A DNA stretch of 64,000 bases. It comes from Aureibacter tunicatorum (GTDB lineage: Bacteria; Bacteroidota; Bacteroidia; Cytophagales; Cyclobacteriaceae). A program made the translations under genes and the position numbers. Shown piece by piece: positions 17,485 through 26,868 of this stretch (the first letter of the stretch is position 1; each line of letters begins with the position of its first letter). The notes beneath the pieces were generated by a model, which did not search any database, was not told the origin of the DNA, and was given only the letters and a program-made list of their open reading frames with translations. The DNA lies in NCBI RefSeq assembly GCF_036492635.1, contig NZ_AP025305.1, positions 1,550,001 through 1,614,000 of the forward strand, written 5' to 3'.

Positions 17485-18549
17485 ATGTTATTTACGTCTA
17501 GAGGGGTTGCCGCATTGTTGAGTATTTCTATCAGCATAGTTACTACGGCCTTTTTGTCTTTGGTGAATGGCGTTAGTATTGACGCATTGGTTGTGGCGTT
17601 TTTGATCGCTTTCGGCTCCTCTTATCTTTTGATAAGCATCACCTTCGAATCGCTGATTTTTAAGGAAGTAAATCAGATTTACTCTATGTTGAGCGATTTG
17701 AAGAAAAATGATTTTGAGTTTATCAAAAAGCATAAGAAATACAAGAAGTCTCGAAACCCGATGAAGCGGGTGAAGCAAGAGATTTATTCTTATGCAAGCT
17801 CCAAGCAGAGAGAGATCGACGAGCTTAAAAAGCTTGAGGCTTTTCGGAGAGAGTTTTTGGCGGATGTTTCGCATGAGCTTAAAACTCCGATTTTCGCTGC
17901 GCAAGGCTTTATCTACACATTGCTTGATGGAGCGGTGGAGGATGAGACTGTGAGAGTGAAATTTCTGAAAAGAGCAGGCAAAAGTTTGGACGGCTTGGCT
18001 AATTTAGTTCAGAATTTGCTGTCCATATCCAGAATGGAATCAGGAGATATTCAGTTGGAGTTTGAGGATTTCGATATTTATAAGCTGACGCAAGAGATCT
18101 ACGAACAGTTTGAAGCCAAAGCTGAGAAAAAGCAGATCAAATTGATTTTCTCGGAAGAAATTCCCGACAAGGTAGTGGTCTTTGCGGATCGGCAAAGAAT
18201 CATGCAGGTGCTTATGAATCTGATCTCCAATGCGATGAAATATACGGAATCTCCGTCTGAGGTTGAAGTTGATTTTAAAGTTGGAGAGAAGGAAGTTACG
18301 ATATATGTCAAGGATACGGGGCTAGGAATACCGCCTGAGGATTTGAAAAGGATCTTTGAACGATTCTATAGAGTGGAAAAGAGTAGATCCAAGGATAAAG
18401 GAGGCACAGGACTAGGCTTGGCCATTGTGAGGCATATATTGCAAGCTCATGGAAATACGGTAAGTGTGGTGAGCACAGTAGGAAAGGGCTCTACATTTAG
18501 CTTTAAATTGCCAAAAGGAGAAGTGAAGCAGGCGCTGGAAATTGAGTAG
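17485..18549 (+). CDS. PhoR-like sensor histidine kinase
   Basis: 354 residues. Two membrane helices (about 8-26 and 34-52) are separated by a very short loop, so there is almost no periplasmic sensor. A basic cytosolic linker follows, then HisKA with phospho-acceptor H130 in DVSHELKTP. The ATPase domain shows MNLISNAMKYTE (N box), VKDTGLGIPPEDL (G1), FERFYRV (F box) and GGTGLGLAIV (G2). The build is like the minimal PhoR kinases of Bacteroidota that sense through the membrane segments or a partner protein. It follows the response regulator gene and likely shares its transcript; a terminator lies 34 bp behind it. Confidence 0.92.
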   Translation: MLFTSRGVAALLSISISIVTTAFLSLVNGVSIDALVVAFLIAFGSSYLLISITFESLIFKEVNQIYSMLSDLKKNDFEFIKKHKKYKKSRNPMKRVKQEIYSYASSKQREIDELKKLEAFRREFLADVSHELKTPIFAAQGFIYTLLDGAVEDETVRVKFLKRAGKSLDGLANLVQNLLSISRMESGDIQLEFEDFDIYKLTQEIYEQFEAKAEKKQIKLIFSEEIPDKVVVFADRQRIMQVLMNLISNAMKYTESPSEVEVDFKVGEKEVTIYVKDTGLGIPPEDLKRIFERFYRVEKSRSKDKGGTGLGLAIVRHILQAHGNTVSVVSTVGKGSTFSFKLPKGEVKQALEIE

Positions 18550-18582
18550 TTGCCTGAATTTTATTATATTGTTTTTTATTGA

Positions 18583-18615
18583 GCCAATACCGTTTTTTGA
18601 TGGGGTTGGCCTTTT
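18583..18615 (+). terminator. Terminator of the two-component operon
   Basis: GCCAA at 18583-18587 (with CC at 18590-18591) pairs with GG/TTGGC at 18602-18610, followed by five T. The stem has one mismatch. Confidence 0.6.
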
Positions 18616-18795
18616 TGATATTGGACGGATAGTATTCGTCGATTTTTGAGGCTGTAAAAGCGGCGGCGTAGATGAGGGATGGATTTTTATGGTTTTCTTT
18701 ATTCATTGCCGCGGCTAAAAGAAATAGTTTGATTTTTGCCGAGGCATGAAATTTGGTTTATTGGGAGCAACTCCCTGATTTCAAACAAAATTGCC

Positions 18796-19680
18796 ATGTC
18801 AGAACAACTACAAGTGGATTCGAAGCCGGAGGTGCTCGAAGAAAGTCAAGCTATGATTTTTGATTATGAAAAGTGGTACGACAAACTGCCTGAAATGAAG
18901 GCGAGGTACCAAACGGATGATCCTTATCCTCATATCGTCGAGGATAATTTTATGGAAGAGTGGGCAGCGGAAAAAGTAAGAGGCGAATTTCCTTCGGTTA
19001 AAGATGATGGATGGATACATTATGTCCATTTCAATGAAAAAAAGCATGGATTAAACAAACTTGATTTGTTGCCGCCATTTATTCAGGAAACAATCAGAGA
19101 GTTCAATTCGCCAAGGTTCGTTTCATATTTATCCGAGTTGACAGGTATTGATAATTTGATCGCTGATGATCAACTTGAGGGTGGTGGCTTGCATCAAAGC
19201 CTTAGAAACGGCTTCTTGAATGTGCATGCTGATTTTACCGTTCATCCTCACAAAAGAAATTATCGCAGAAGAGTTAACCTGTTGGTGTATTTCAATAAAG
19301 ATTGGAAACCTGAATATAAAGGGGATTTAGAGCTTTGGACCAGAGATATGAAAGTTTGCTCCAAAAGCGTTTCGCCGATATTCAACAGATGCGTTGTGTT
19401 TAATACCGACGAGGACTCTTATCATGGCTTGCCGGAGCCAATTATGTGCCCTGAGGATGACAGCCGCAAATCCATCGCTCTATATTATTTCACAGAGGAA
19501 AAAGAGCAACCTAAAAAGCAAACGACCAAATACCGAGCAAGGCCTAAGGACGGGATGAGATCTCTATTGATCTATCTTGACAATAAAGTAGTGACAGTAT
19601 ACAGTTTGTTGAAAAGCAAATTGGGGATTAATGATGACTTTGTCAGCAAGGTATTGAATAAGTTTTCAGGCAAGAAGTGA
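18796..19680 (+). CDS. 2-oxoglutarate/Fe(II)-dependent dioxygenase
   Basis: 294 residues from the ATG at 18796; an upstream in-frame start would add 20 residues with no family match. The double-stranded beta-helix core carries the iron ligands H144-x-D146 (NVHADFTVH) and H210 (YHGLPEP), and R224 (SRKSIALYYF) as the 2-oxoglutarate anchor. It resembles the prolyl-4-hydroxylase-like 2OG-FeII oxygenases found in bacterial modification loci and near glycan genes. The last 55 residues are basic and helical (after KEQPKKQTTKYRARPKDG). The substrate is unknown; hydroxylation of a protein, lipid or sugar are all possible. It is monocistronic with its own terminator. Confidence 0.88.
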   Translation: MSEQLQVDSKPEVLEESQAMIFDYEKWYDKLPEMKARYQTDDPYPHIVEDNFMEEWAAEKVRGEFPSVKDDGWIHYVHFNEKKHGLNKLDLLPPFIQETIREFNSPRFVSYLSELTGIDNLIADDQLEGGGLHQSLRNGFLNVHADFTVHPHKRNYRRRVNLLVYFNKDWKPEYKGDLELWTRDMKVCSKSVSPIFNRCVVFNTDEDSYHGLPEPIMCPEDDSRKSIALYYFTEEKEQPKKQTTKYRARPKDGMRSLLIYLDNKVVTVYSLLKSKLGINDDFVSKVLNKFSGKK

Positions 19681-19715
19681 TTAAGAAATTACGCGCAAAT
19701 CTTATAAAATATTGA

Positions 19716-19740
19716 AAGAGGCGAATTAGCCTCTTTTTTT
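19716..19740 (+). terminator. Terminator of the dioxygenase gene
   Basis: AAGAGGC (19716-19722), a 6-nt loop, GCCTCTT (19729-19735), then a T-tract. Confidence 0.85.
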
Positions 19741-19830
19741 GTTTGCGATAATTCGAATGAAAAATCTTGCGAATCATACACGATCTGATGAAATTTGACG
19801 ATGTAAAGTAAGAGGATCAAAGTATTTGGG

Positions 19831-20547
19831 ATGAAAAAATTTAGTTTTGAAGATTCCATTCTTTTTGAGAATGATAATTATATAGTTGTGAACAAGCCAC
19901 CTTATGTGTCGACTTTGGAAGATAGAAACAGTGGCGTTTGTTTGTTGGATTTGGCAAGAGAATATTGCAATGAGGTTAGTGTCTGCCATCGTTTGGATAA
20001 GGAAACCAGTGGTGCGATAGTCTTCGCCAAGAATCCTGATGCTTATCGACATATGGCTATGCAATTTGAAAATAGGAAAGTCGATAAGATATATCACGCG
20101 GTAGTTGAGGGACTCCATGAAATCGATAGCAAAAAGGTGAACGCGCCAATTGCGGTGCTTAAATCCGGAGGAGCTAGAGTGGATAAAATTAAAGGCAAGG
20201 AAGCTGTCACATTTTTCTCAACTTTGAAAATGTACAGAATGCATACGCTATTGGAAGCTAGACCTGTCACTGGAAGAATGCACCAAATTAGAGTGCACTT
20301 GGCTTCAATGAACTGTCCTATCGTATGCGATGAGCAATATGGCGGAGCATTCATTTATCTATCAAAAATAAAGAAGAAGTTTAATCTGAAGAGAGGAACT
20401 GACGAGCAGCCTTTGATAAAAAGAGTCGCTCTTCACGCTTATCAAATAGCATTTCAGGATTTGGGTGGAGAAATCAGAGAGATTACGGCGGAATACCCTA
20501 AAGACTTTAATGTATTGATTAAACAGTTGGAAAAAAACTCCTTTTAG
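19831..20547 (+). CDS. RluA-family RNA pseudouridine synthase
   Basis: 238 residues without an S4 domain, matching the short RluA-type branch. It has VVNKPPYVSTLE at about 19-30, the catalytic CHRLDKETSG (D56), KIYHAVVEG and the GRMHQIRVHLASM motif. It converts specific uridines in rRNA or tRNA to pseudouridine; the target site cannot be assigned. The LMW phosphatase gene begins 4 bp after its stop codon, so the two form an operon. Confidence 0.9.
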   Translation: MKKFSFEDSILFENDNYIVVNKPPYVSTLEDRNSGVCLLDLAREYCNEVSVCHRLDKETSGAIVFAKNPDAYRHMAMQFENRKVDKIYHAVVEGLHEIDSKKVNAPIAVLKSGGARVDKIKGKEAVTFFSTLKMYRMHTLLEARPVTGRMHQIRVHLASMNCPIVCDEQYGGAFIYLSKIKKKFNLKRGTDEQPLIKRVALHAYQIAFQDLGGEIREITAEYPKDFNVLIKQLEKNSF

Positions 20548-20551
20548 TCCT

Positions 20552-21055
20552 ATGAAGAAAGTTTTGTTTGTTTGCTTGGGAAATATTTGCAGGTCGCCTT
20601 TGGCGGAAGGGATTTTTGATCATTTGATCCAGAAAAGAGGTTACACGCAGCTTATTGGTTGCGACTCGGCAGGAACAGCCGCTTATCATATCGGCAAGTC
20701 TCCAGATCCTAGATCAATAGAAGTGGCGGAAGGTCATGGCATCGTGCTTAGGCATAAGGCTAGACAGTTTGAAATTCATGATTTTGAGGATTTCGATTAT
20801 ATTTTTGCTATGGATTATGAGAATTTGAAGAATATTCGAAAAATTGAGAATCCATTGATGCAAACAGTCTATGATCTGAAACTTATGAGAGCTTATGATC
20901 CTGAAGGCATTGGAGAAGTGCCGGATCCTTATTATGGCGGTCAAGAGGGGTTTGAGAATGTTTATCGCATGTTGTATAGAAGCTTGGAGAAGTTTTTGGA
21001 TAAGCTAGAAGAAACTTTTGATTTAAAGTCGATCAAAGCGCAGAAAGCTTTGTAG
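20552..21055 (+). CDS. Low molecular weight protein-tyrosine phosphatase
   Basis: 167 residues with the N-terminal P-loop CLGNICRS (C8 nucleophile, R14) and the general acid in EVPDPYYGG near residue 128. It removes phosphate from tyrosine-phosphorylated proteins; in bacteria the family often counters BY-kinases in polysaccharide export, but no such kinase lies here. It is co-transcribed with the pseudouridine synthase gene and followed by a strong terminator. Confidence 0.93.
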   Translation: MKKVLFVCLGNICRSPLAEGIFDHLIQKRGYTQLIGCDSAGTAAYHIGKSPDPRSIEVAEGHGIVLRHKARQFEIHDFEDFDYIFAMDYENLKNIRKIENPLMQTVYDLKLMRAYDPEGIGEVPDPYYGGQEGFENVYRMLYRSLEKFLDKLEETFDLKSIKAQKAL

Positions 21056-21079
21056 TTTTTGAATCTTAAGAAGATGAGC

Positions 21080-21126
21080 AAAAGTCAGTGTGTTGAACCT
21101 AGCCGCACTGACTTTTGTGTTTTTTG
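21080..21126 (+). terminator. Strong terminator of the rluA-like/LMW-PTP operon
   Basis: AAAAGTCAGTG (21080-21090) pairs perfectly with CACTGACTTTT (21106-21116), followed by GTGTTTTTTG. A second small T-rich hairpin (GACC/GGTC, about 21133-21150) follows. Confidence 0.88.
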
Positions 21127-21325
21127 TAATTACGACCTTTTTTTTAGGTCTTATTTTGCTTTTTTTTGAAACCTAGAATATTTTTTTTGAATAAATATCA
21201 AATTACGGAATGGTTTTTATCTATTTTTTACTTTATTTGTGTATAAAACCTTAAAGAAAAAATTGTATCAGTTTGCTTGATTATTTGAGCAAGCATGATC
21301 AACAATCAACAAAAACCATTTACAA

Positions 21326-22336
21326 ATGACAACAGAAGATATCAATCTGCCTATTGGTATACCTTTGGATCGATTTATTCAAGAAAGACAATCCCAATTT
21401 CCTTTTGCGAGCGGAGAGCTTTCTCAATTGTTGAGAGACATAGCTTTGGCAGGTAAGATTGTTAACCTGGAGATTTCAAGGTCGGGGCTTAACGATATTG
21501 AAGGAGCCTATGGATCGAAGAATGTTCAAGGTGAAGATCAGCAAAAACTTGATGTCATAGCAAATGAAAGATTTATCAATGCGTTGACCAAAGGAGGAGA
21601 AGTTTGCGCGATTATTTCCGAAGAGGAAGATACGATCAGAGAATTAGAGAGTTCGAAAGGCAAGTACATCATTGCCATTGATCCATTAGACGGATCGTCA
21701 AATATTGATGTGAATGTTTCCATTGGTACTATTTTTTCTGTATACCGACGCAAGTCGAATATCGGAGAAAAAGTGACAATGGATGATGTATTGCAGAGAG
21801 GTGAAGAGCAGGTAGCTGCTGGTTATCTAATTTATGGCTCATCATGCATGTTGGTGTATACAACCGGTTATGGTGTGAATGGATTTACGTATGAGCCATC
21901 ATTAGGCGAGTTCTTCTTATCGCATACTAATTTGAAGACTCCTGAAGAAGGCAAGTATTATTCTATTAATGAAGGCTCTTATTTCAGCTTTGAGGCTGGG
22001 GTTAAGGCTTTTGTGGACGAATGCAAGCAAAATAAAGTATCTGCAAGATATATAGGTTCTTTGGTGGCTGATTTTCATAGAAATATGTTAAAAGGAGGAA
22101 TCTATATTTATCCGAAAACAGAGTCCGCCCCTAATGGAAAATTAAGATTGTGCTATGAGTGCAATGCTTTGGCTTTCTTGATTGAGCAGGCTGGTGGAAG
22201 AGCTACTGACGGGGAAAATAGAATTCTGGAAATTCAGCCTACAACACTGCACCAAAGAGTTCCTTTTTTCATTGGATCTGAAAAAATGGTCTTAAGAGCG
22301 GAAAGCTTGTTGGTGGGACAGGAAGAAGTGATTTAA
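21326..22336 (+). CDS. fbp: Class 1 fructose-1,6-bisphosphatase
   Basis: 336 residues with the class I FBPase signatures: ISEEEDTI, the metal-binding [32 protein letters not shown] and the substrate site near [20 protein letters not shown]. The C-terminal region [17 protein letters not shown] is the usual metal and catalytic helix. It hydrolyses fructose-1,6-bisphosphate in gluconeogenesis in the cytosol. It stands alone, flanked by terminators. Confidence 0.96.
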   Translation: MTTEDINLPIGIPLDRFIQERQSQFPFASGELSQLLRDIALAGKIVNLEISRSGLNDIEGAYGSKNVQGEDQQKLDVIANERFINALTKGGEVCAIISEEEDTIRELESSKGKYIIAIDPLDGSSNIDVNVSIGTIFSVYRRKSNIGEKVTMDDVLQRGEEQVAAGYLIYGSSCMLVYTTGYGVNGFTYEPSLGEFFLSHTNLKTPEEGKYYSINEGSYFSFEAGVKAFVDECKQNKVSARYIGSLVADFHRNMLKGGIYIYPKTESAPNGKLRLCYECNALAFLIEQAGGRATDGENRILEIQPTTLHQRVPFFIGSEKMVLRAESLLVGQEEVI

Positions 22337-22361
22337 ATTTATTTAAAATATAAGTCAATAT

Positions 22362-22392
22362 AAATGGCCGCTCAATGAGTGGCCATTTTTGT
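22362..22392. terminator. Bidirectional terminator between fbp and the 1260-residue PIQRM gene
   Basis: A 12-bp stem (one G-U), 22362-22373 with 22377-22388, begins AAATGGCC and ends GGCCATTT; it has T-tracts on both strands and serves both convergent genes. Confidence 0.85.
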
Positions 22393-25300
22393 TAGAATAT
22401 TAATTCTCCAAAAATAGGGTTGTACTCATGGGTGTATTCATCTCTTTCACCCAGTCCTATGCTTCTTCGAAGTTCATTTTCTTTTAGCGCAAAATAATCC
22501 TTTTCAATCTCTCTGTATTTTTGATGAGGAGACTTGTTGCGGACGAATTTCATGAAGTCCGGATTAGAGTCTCTGGTATCGCCTAGATAATACATTGCTT
22601 CAGCTAAACCTCTTCCAAAATCAACAAACGCTGGGGTTAGAACTTGATGCGGAACAGGCTTGCTCCTGAATCCTCCGCTTCGGAGTTTGCCCGCATAAGA
22701 CATGAGCGAGTCGCTTCGAACAGCTGATTGGATTTGCAATTCGTCTTGTCTGTCTAGTGATACCAACCCATCTGATACTTTGCCATGATGAGATTCAATA
22801 CGGGTAGGCCGCTCTCCTCCTAAGATAGGATGCAAGGTGACTCTTTCGCTTTGATCGACATCTTGTAACAGTTTCATGCCGATAGGCGTTCTCATGAGCT
22901 TGGCCATCATAGCGATAATACCTATGTCATTTTCATTTAAATCCCTTCCCATATCGCCTATCATTCGATTATTACTGCCGCGTTTAACGGTAAGCGAGTG
23001 CCAAGTTTCATCAATTTCTCTTAATTTGGAGCTTGCTGTGCATCTTGCTTTCCATTGTCTTTGAACTTTTTCTATTTTAGCATCGTGGACTTGATTAAAT
23101 TTTGCTAATTCTGAGTTCCTTTTTTTAATGGCTTTGGCTAAAGCCTGTCTTGTCGCAGGATTGTGTTCTGTGCTTTTATTAAGCTCCCTTTGCAGCCTTA
23201 CTATAGGCTCGTTAAGTTGATCTGATAATATTCTGTATTCTTCTCGTTTTTGGTCGAATAGGGGAGTTAAAGCGGCGTTTTTAGCAGTTTCTTCTTCAAA
23301 TGCTTTGGTCTCCATTTCGTCTCGTCCCGGCACCCATACAGGCAAGTTGTTTTCAAGCCCAAACTTGACTTGCGTATGATGCTCCTTTTGGATGTCATCC
23401 AAGACAAACATCATTACAAGAGTGAAAGGGTGTGAATTTCCAAAGCGATCGACGGGATGCATGTTGTACCATTCATATATGGTATGCTCGATCTCATGGA
23501 GCAGTTGAAGTTTTTGATGATTTTTTCGCTCAATGTCTTTAACGTTGACTTGCTTTTTCATGGCAAGCTTTGACATGCCTATCATTTGGTCTTTCATATC
23601 GGCGAGTTCCCTTTTCAAATCTTCAGAGAACGCGCTATGGCCAGTGAAGGCCAATTCTGCGGCCGCGGATTTGCTTGACTTGTCTTTGTCATGGCCTGAC
23701 AAGATATCCAGTACTTTTGATGCTTTGCTTCTAGTTAGAGCTTCTTCCATCTCTGACGTTTCTAAGCCAAGTTCACTGGCAGCTTTCATGATTTCAGAAG
23801 GATGCAATGCGACTCTGTTGGTTGCCAATTCAACTAATTGTGGATTTGCATGAACTCCTTGTGTTAAATTCGACGCTGCCTCACTAGGAGTATAGCCATC
23901 CACATTCCAAAGGAATGATTCGAATTCTTCTTTGCCGGTTCTTGAGATGGATTTTTGCCATTTTCTCGCCATCATTCCTAGATGGTATTGCTTTCTTGCG
24001 TGCAGTTTTTTCGCTAAACCATCTTGATCCACGTCCCCAACACCGCTAATGGCATGAAGCATTTCTGTTTCGGACAAAGTCATTTTTCGCTCCATTGCTT
24101 TGAGTAGCTCTTGATCTTGTGAAGACCTTTCTCCACTTGGGTTGCTGAGCCTTTTTGCTAGCTCCAGCATCTTGAGGCTTACTTTGTCCTTATATTCTCT
24201 TTCTCCCCCATATTCCCACATTGATCGATCGTCTTTTAATTTTTCAGGAGCAGGGAAATCTTTGCTGTAAGAAGCCTCTTTTTTCTTTTTTTCAAGTTCT
24301 TCAACTTTAGCCTTGACTTGAAAGAACTGCATTCTTTGTTCTTGAGTGCTGGCTAAAAAGGCTTCATATTCCTGATTCTTTTCTGTGAAATCAGCATTTG
24401 CCTGAGTGTAATCAGTGTGTTCTAAAATGGATCTATGATCAAGCCCCTGTTTTTTTAGTCTTTCGTACGTCTGATGCAAAGCTTTTCGGAAAGGATCCAG
24501 TTTTCCTGCCAGTTCATCGCCTTGCAATTTCAATGGCCAGTAGGCGGAATGCTCTTCGCTAAGTTTTGTGCTCCAAGCATCATACTCTCTTTCGGTTTGT
24601 TCTTCGAGAGGGTGTTTGGCTCCTCCTCTGAAAGTGCTATCTACATCGTGATACGCTCCAATCAAGTCAAGCACTTTGACGATGAGCGGGTGGCTTCTAT
24701 CAGTAGATTTTTTAGGAGTTTGTGTAGGCAGTGACACTGTATCTACTCTAAGAGGAACAGTTTTTTCCAATTCTTTATATTCATCGTTTATGACTTGAGT
24801 TAAGCCTTTGATTTCCTCTTCGAGTGTTTGATTTCTATATCTTGTTTCAGCTTCAGGGTTAGCAGCATTGTACGAGTCTGTTTCTTTTTTTAATTGATCC
24901 TGTTTTCTTTTTAATGCGTCTCTCTGAGGTTTTAGTCTTTTTTCAATAGCTTTTTTTGTTCTGAAATAACTATCCGATTCTCCATGAAGAAGGCGAACTT
25001 CTCTGGCGGTTCTAAGAGGTTCTTTTTTCAGCCTTTTAAGTTCTTTTTCCCTAAATTCATTGAGTCGTTTTTTGCTTTCTTCCAGTTGTTTGAGCTTCAC
25101 TTTGCGAGGTAAAAAATTACCCCATTGTTGTGTGTGTTCAGGACTTGCCAAATAATCATCAAGCGCTTGTTGTTCCTTTGCTGTATATTCCAGAAAATCA
25201 GGATGGGCCATGTTGAAGCGTTTGTTCTCAGGCCTCCGTTTGAATTCTTCAAGTTCGCGTTTAGCTTGCTCGAGTTGTTGTTGTCTATCTTCGTATTCTC

Positions 25301-26174
25301 TGATCCAGTCGTTTTTTGATTTTCCTTTTAGTTGATCTCCACCTTCTCCCATGCTTCTGGCCATTAACACGCTAGGATATGATTCTTCAAGCATATGCTC
25401 AATGCTGGCGATTTTAGCTTCTTGCTTCCATAGCGGAGCCATGTATTCGCTTTTTCTTTCCGTTAATGCCTTGTTTAAGTCATGAACGGTATTGTCTCCT
25501 AGTTGTCCAATGCCGCTTGAATAGCTTCGAAGCTCTTTTTCAAGTTGTTCTTCTTCATTTTCTATTTCATCCAATCTTGCATCTATTTGTAGAAGCTCAT
25601 CGGTCATAAAGTGTTCATCGCTTAAGTCTCCTACTGGAGTTGTTTTCTCCACGAATAAATAATCCTCTTCGGAAGATTGTTCTTTTCTTCTTGTGGATTG
25701 TGACATGCTGGCCCCAAAGGACTTGGGAGTGTGCGTTGCGAGGGTTCCTTTAAAGTTGTATACGGATTCGAGAAAATCAGTATGGGAGTCTTCGCTTTGC
25801 AATTGGGTTTTGCTTTTATAGCTCATTACTTTGAGCGAATATTTGTCCAAGGTAGACCCTGGAGGAAGCGAGGTCATGGCTTGCGGAGGAATTTCCAATT
25901 CTTGGGATTCATGTACTGTAAGAATTGGTCCAGGCTCGGTGGGACTGCTGGGAGGAGCTTCTTCCCATGGACGATAAGAAGAAATATTATGTATAGGATC
26001 TTCCAACATATGCTCGACGTTTTCCCGAGTGAGCATGCGTTGTATGGGAGAATAATTGCTATGGGTTTGTGGAGGATGTTTTTGAGATGAAGCATGCTCA
26101 ATGGAGGCACCTTTCTGTTGAATGGTGCCTGTGGCGGTGTGTTTGGATTCAAATTTAGCCTTTGACTTGAGCAT
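22392..26174 (-). CDS. Giant PIQRM-leader coiled-coil protein with degenerate M91-like C-terminal domain
   Basis: 1260 residues, no signal peptide. The polar disordered N-terminus ends in SPIQRM (42-47), the same leader type as in three other proteins of the window. Residues about 190-880 are highly charged and mostly coiled coil (for example QLEQAKRELEEFKRRPENK and KQLEESKKRLNEFREKELKR). Residues 891-960 (LLHEIEHTIYEW...LPVWVPG) match the linker module of the PIQM protein at 10151-11665. The C-terminal domain (about 1085-1255) follows the M91/NleD layout: MMAKLMRTPIGMKLLQDV, V-T-L-H-P strand, TPAFVDFGRGLAEA at 1180-1193 and ENELRRSIGLGERDEY (1232-1247). Where proteases have HELIH, this protein has R-G-L-A-E, so zinc catalysis is unlikely. 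It lies 63 bp downstream of an ECF sigma factor gene. Role inferred: secreted or injected effector, or surface-acting toxin. Confidence 0.82.
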   Translation of the reverse strand: MLKSKAKFESKHTATGTIQQKGASIEHASSQKHPPQTHSNYSPIQRMLTRENVEHMLEDPIHNISSYRPWEEAPPSSPTEPGPILTVHESQELEIPPQAMTSLPPGSTLDKYSLKVMSYKSKTQLQSEDSHTDFLESVYNFKGTLATHTPKSFGASMSQSTRRKEQSSEEDYLFVEKTTPVGDLSDEHFMTDELLQIDARLDEIENEEEQLEKELRSYSSGIGQLGDNTVHDLNKALTERKSEYMAPLWKQEAKIASIEHMLEESYPSVLMARSMGEGGDQLKGKSKNDWIREYEDRQQQLEQAKRELEEFKRRPENKRFNMAHPDFLEYTAKEQQALDDYLASPEHTQQWGNFLPRKVKLKQLEESKKRLNEFREKELKRLKKEPLRTAREVRLLHGESDSYFRTKKAIEKRLKPQRDALKRKQDQLKKETDSYNAANPEAETRYRNQTLEEEIKGLTQVINDEYKELEKTVPLRVDTVSLPTQTPKKSTDRSHPLIVKVLDLIGAYHDVDSTFRGGAKHPLEEQTEREYDAWSTKLSEEHSAYWPLKLQGDELAGKLDPFRKALHQTYERLKKQGLDHRSILEHTDYTQANADFTEKNQEYEAFLASTQEQRMQFFQVKAKVEELEKKKKEASYSKDFPAPEKLKDDRSMWEYGGEREYKDKVSLKMLELAKRLSNPSGERSSQDQELLKAMERKMTLSETEMLHAISGVGDVDQDGLAKKLHARKQYHLGMMARKWQKSISRTGKEEFESFLWNVDGYTPSEAASNLTQGVHANPQLVELATNRVALHPSEIMKAASELGLETSEMEEALTRSKASKVLDILSGHDKDKSSKSAAAELAFTGHSAFSEDLKRELADMKDQMIGMSKLAMKKQVNVKDIERKNHQKLQLLHEIEHTIYEWYNMHPVDRFGNSHPFTLVMMFVLDDIQKEHHTQVKFGLENNLPVWVPGRDEMETKAFEEETAKNAALTPLFDQKREEYRILSDQLNEPIVRLQRELNKSTEHNPATRQALAKAIKKRNSELAKFNQVHDAKIEKVQRQWKARCTASSKLREIDETWHSLTVKRGSNNRMIGDMGRDLNENDIGIIAMMAKLMRTPIGMKLLQDVDQSERVTLHPILGGERPTRIESHHGKVSDGLVSLDRQDELQIQSAVRSDSLMSYAGKLRSGGFRSKPVPHQVLTPAFVDFGRGLAEAMYYLGDTRDSNPDFMKFVRNKSPHQKYREIEKDYFALKENELRRSIGLGERDEYTHEYNPIFGELIF

Positions 26175-26208
26175 AAAAATTCACATTTATGCTATTAACA
26201 TAAATATC

Positions 26209-26237
26209 AGCCAAAGGTTGGATTTTAGCCTTGGCTA
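26209..26237 (-). terminator. Hairpin after the ECF sigma factor gene
   Basis: On the minus strand AGCCAAGG pairs with CC-TTTGGCT (one bulge) directly after the sigma factor stop. It lacks a T-tract, so partial read-through into the giant PIQRM gene is possible. Confidence 0.4.
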
Positions 26238-26825
26238 TTAATAAAAGAGATTTTCTCTTTTCATTTTATGCTCTTCATCCATCATTTTTCTGAGATTCAT
26301 TAGCGCGTATCTCATTCTGCCCAAAGCGGTATTAATACTCACGCCGGTTTGCTCGCTAATTTCTTGAAAGCTCATGTCCATATAGCTTCTCATTTTCAAA
26401 ACTTCTTTTTGGTTTTCCGGAAGCCTGTCGATGAGTTCTCGAACTTTGTTGACGGTGTCTTTGCGTATTTGCTTTACTTCGAAGCTGTCTTCCACCCAAT
26501 CCGATCCAAAGCTGAAACCGTTTTTTTCCTCAAGTTCGATTTCTGGATATCTTTGAGACCTTCTGAACCAATCTATGGCTTTGTTTTGGCCAATACGAAT
26601 GATCCAAGGCAAGAACTTGCCTTCTTCATTGTACTTCCCAGCTTTAATCATGTCAATCGCTTTGATGAATGTCTCTTGCATGAGATCCTCAGCAACGAAT
26701 TCATTTTTGACAATCATGAAAATCTTGGTGTAGATGATATCTTTGTATTTGTTTACCAGCGTTTGGAAAGATCTTTCGCATCCATTGCAGTAAGCATTAA
26801 TTAAGTCGTAATCAGATTCTTTCAT
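26238..26825 (-). CDS. ECF-type RNA polymerase sigma factor
   Basis: 195 residues with the two-domain ECF layout. Sigma2 occupies about 15-85 (VAEDLMQETFIKAID, then FLPWIIRIGQNKAIDWFRR). Sigma4 occupies about 125-180 (LPENQKEVLKMRSYMDMSFQ, then the helix-turn-helix around GVSINTALGRMRYALMNLR). No adjacent anti-sigma factor gene is visible. In Bacteroidota such orphan ECF factors often belong to housekeeping-like or stress groups. It heads a minus-strand unit whose next gene is the giant PIQRM protein, 63 bp downstream. A candidate TATTTTTG element lies 44 bp upstream. Confidence 0.9.
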   Translation of the reverse strand: MKESDYDLINAYCNGCERSFQTLVNKYKDIIYTKIFMIVKNEFVAEDLMQETFIKAIDMIKAGKYNEEGKFLPWIIRIGQNKAIDWFRRSQRYPEIELEEKNGFSFGSDWVEDSFEVKQIRKDTVNKVRELIDRLPENQKEVLKMRSYMDMSFQEISEQTGVSINTALGRMRYALMNLRKMMDEEHKMKRENLFY

Positions 26826-26868
26826 CAGTTTGTTTCACCCCTCCATGTAGTAATGTTCTCTCCTGAGG

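Noticed and set aside
18503-18706. 67-residue minus-strand ORF with plausible composition (MNKENHKNPSLIYAAAFTAS...)
   Set aside because: It overlaps the end of the PhoR-like kinase gene and runs through that gene's terminator hairpin; there is no recognisable family or start signal. It could be real but I cannot support it.
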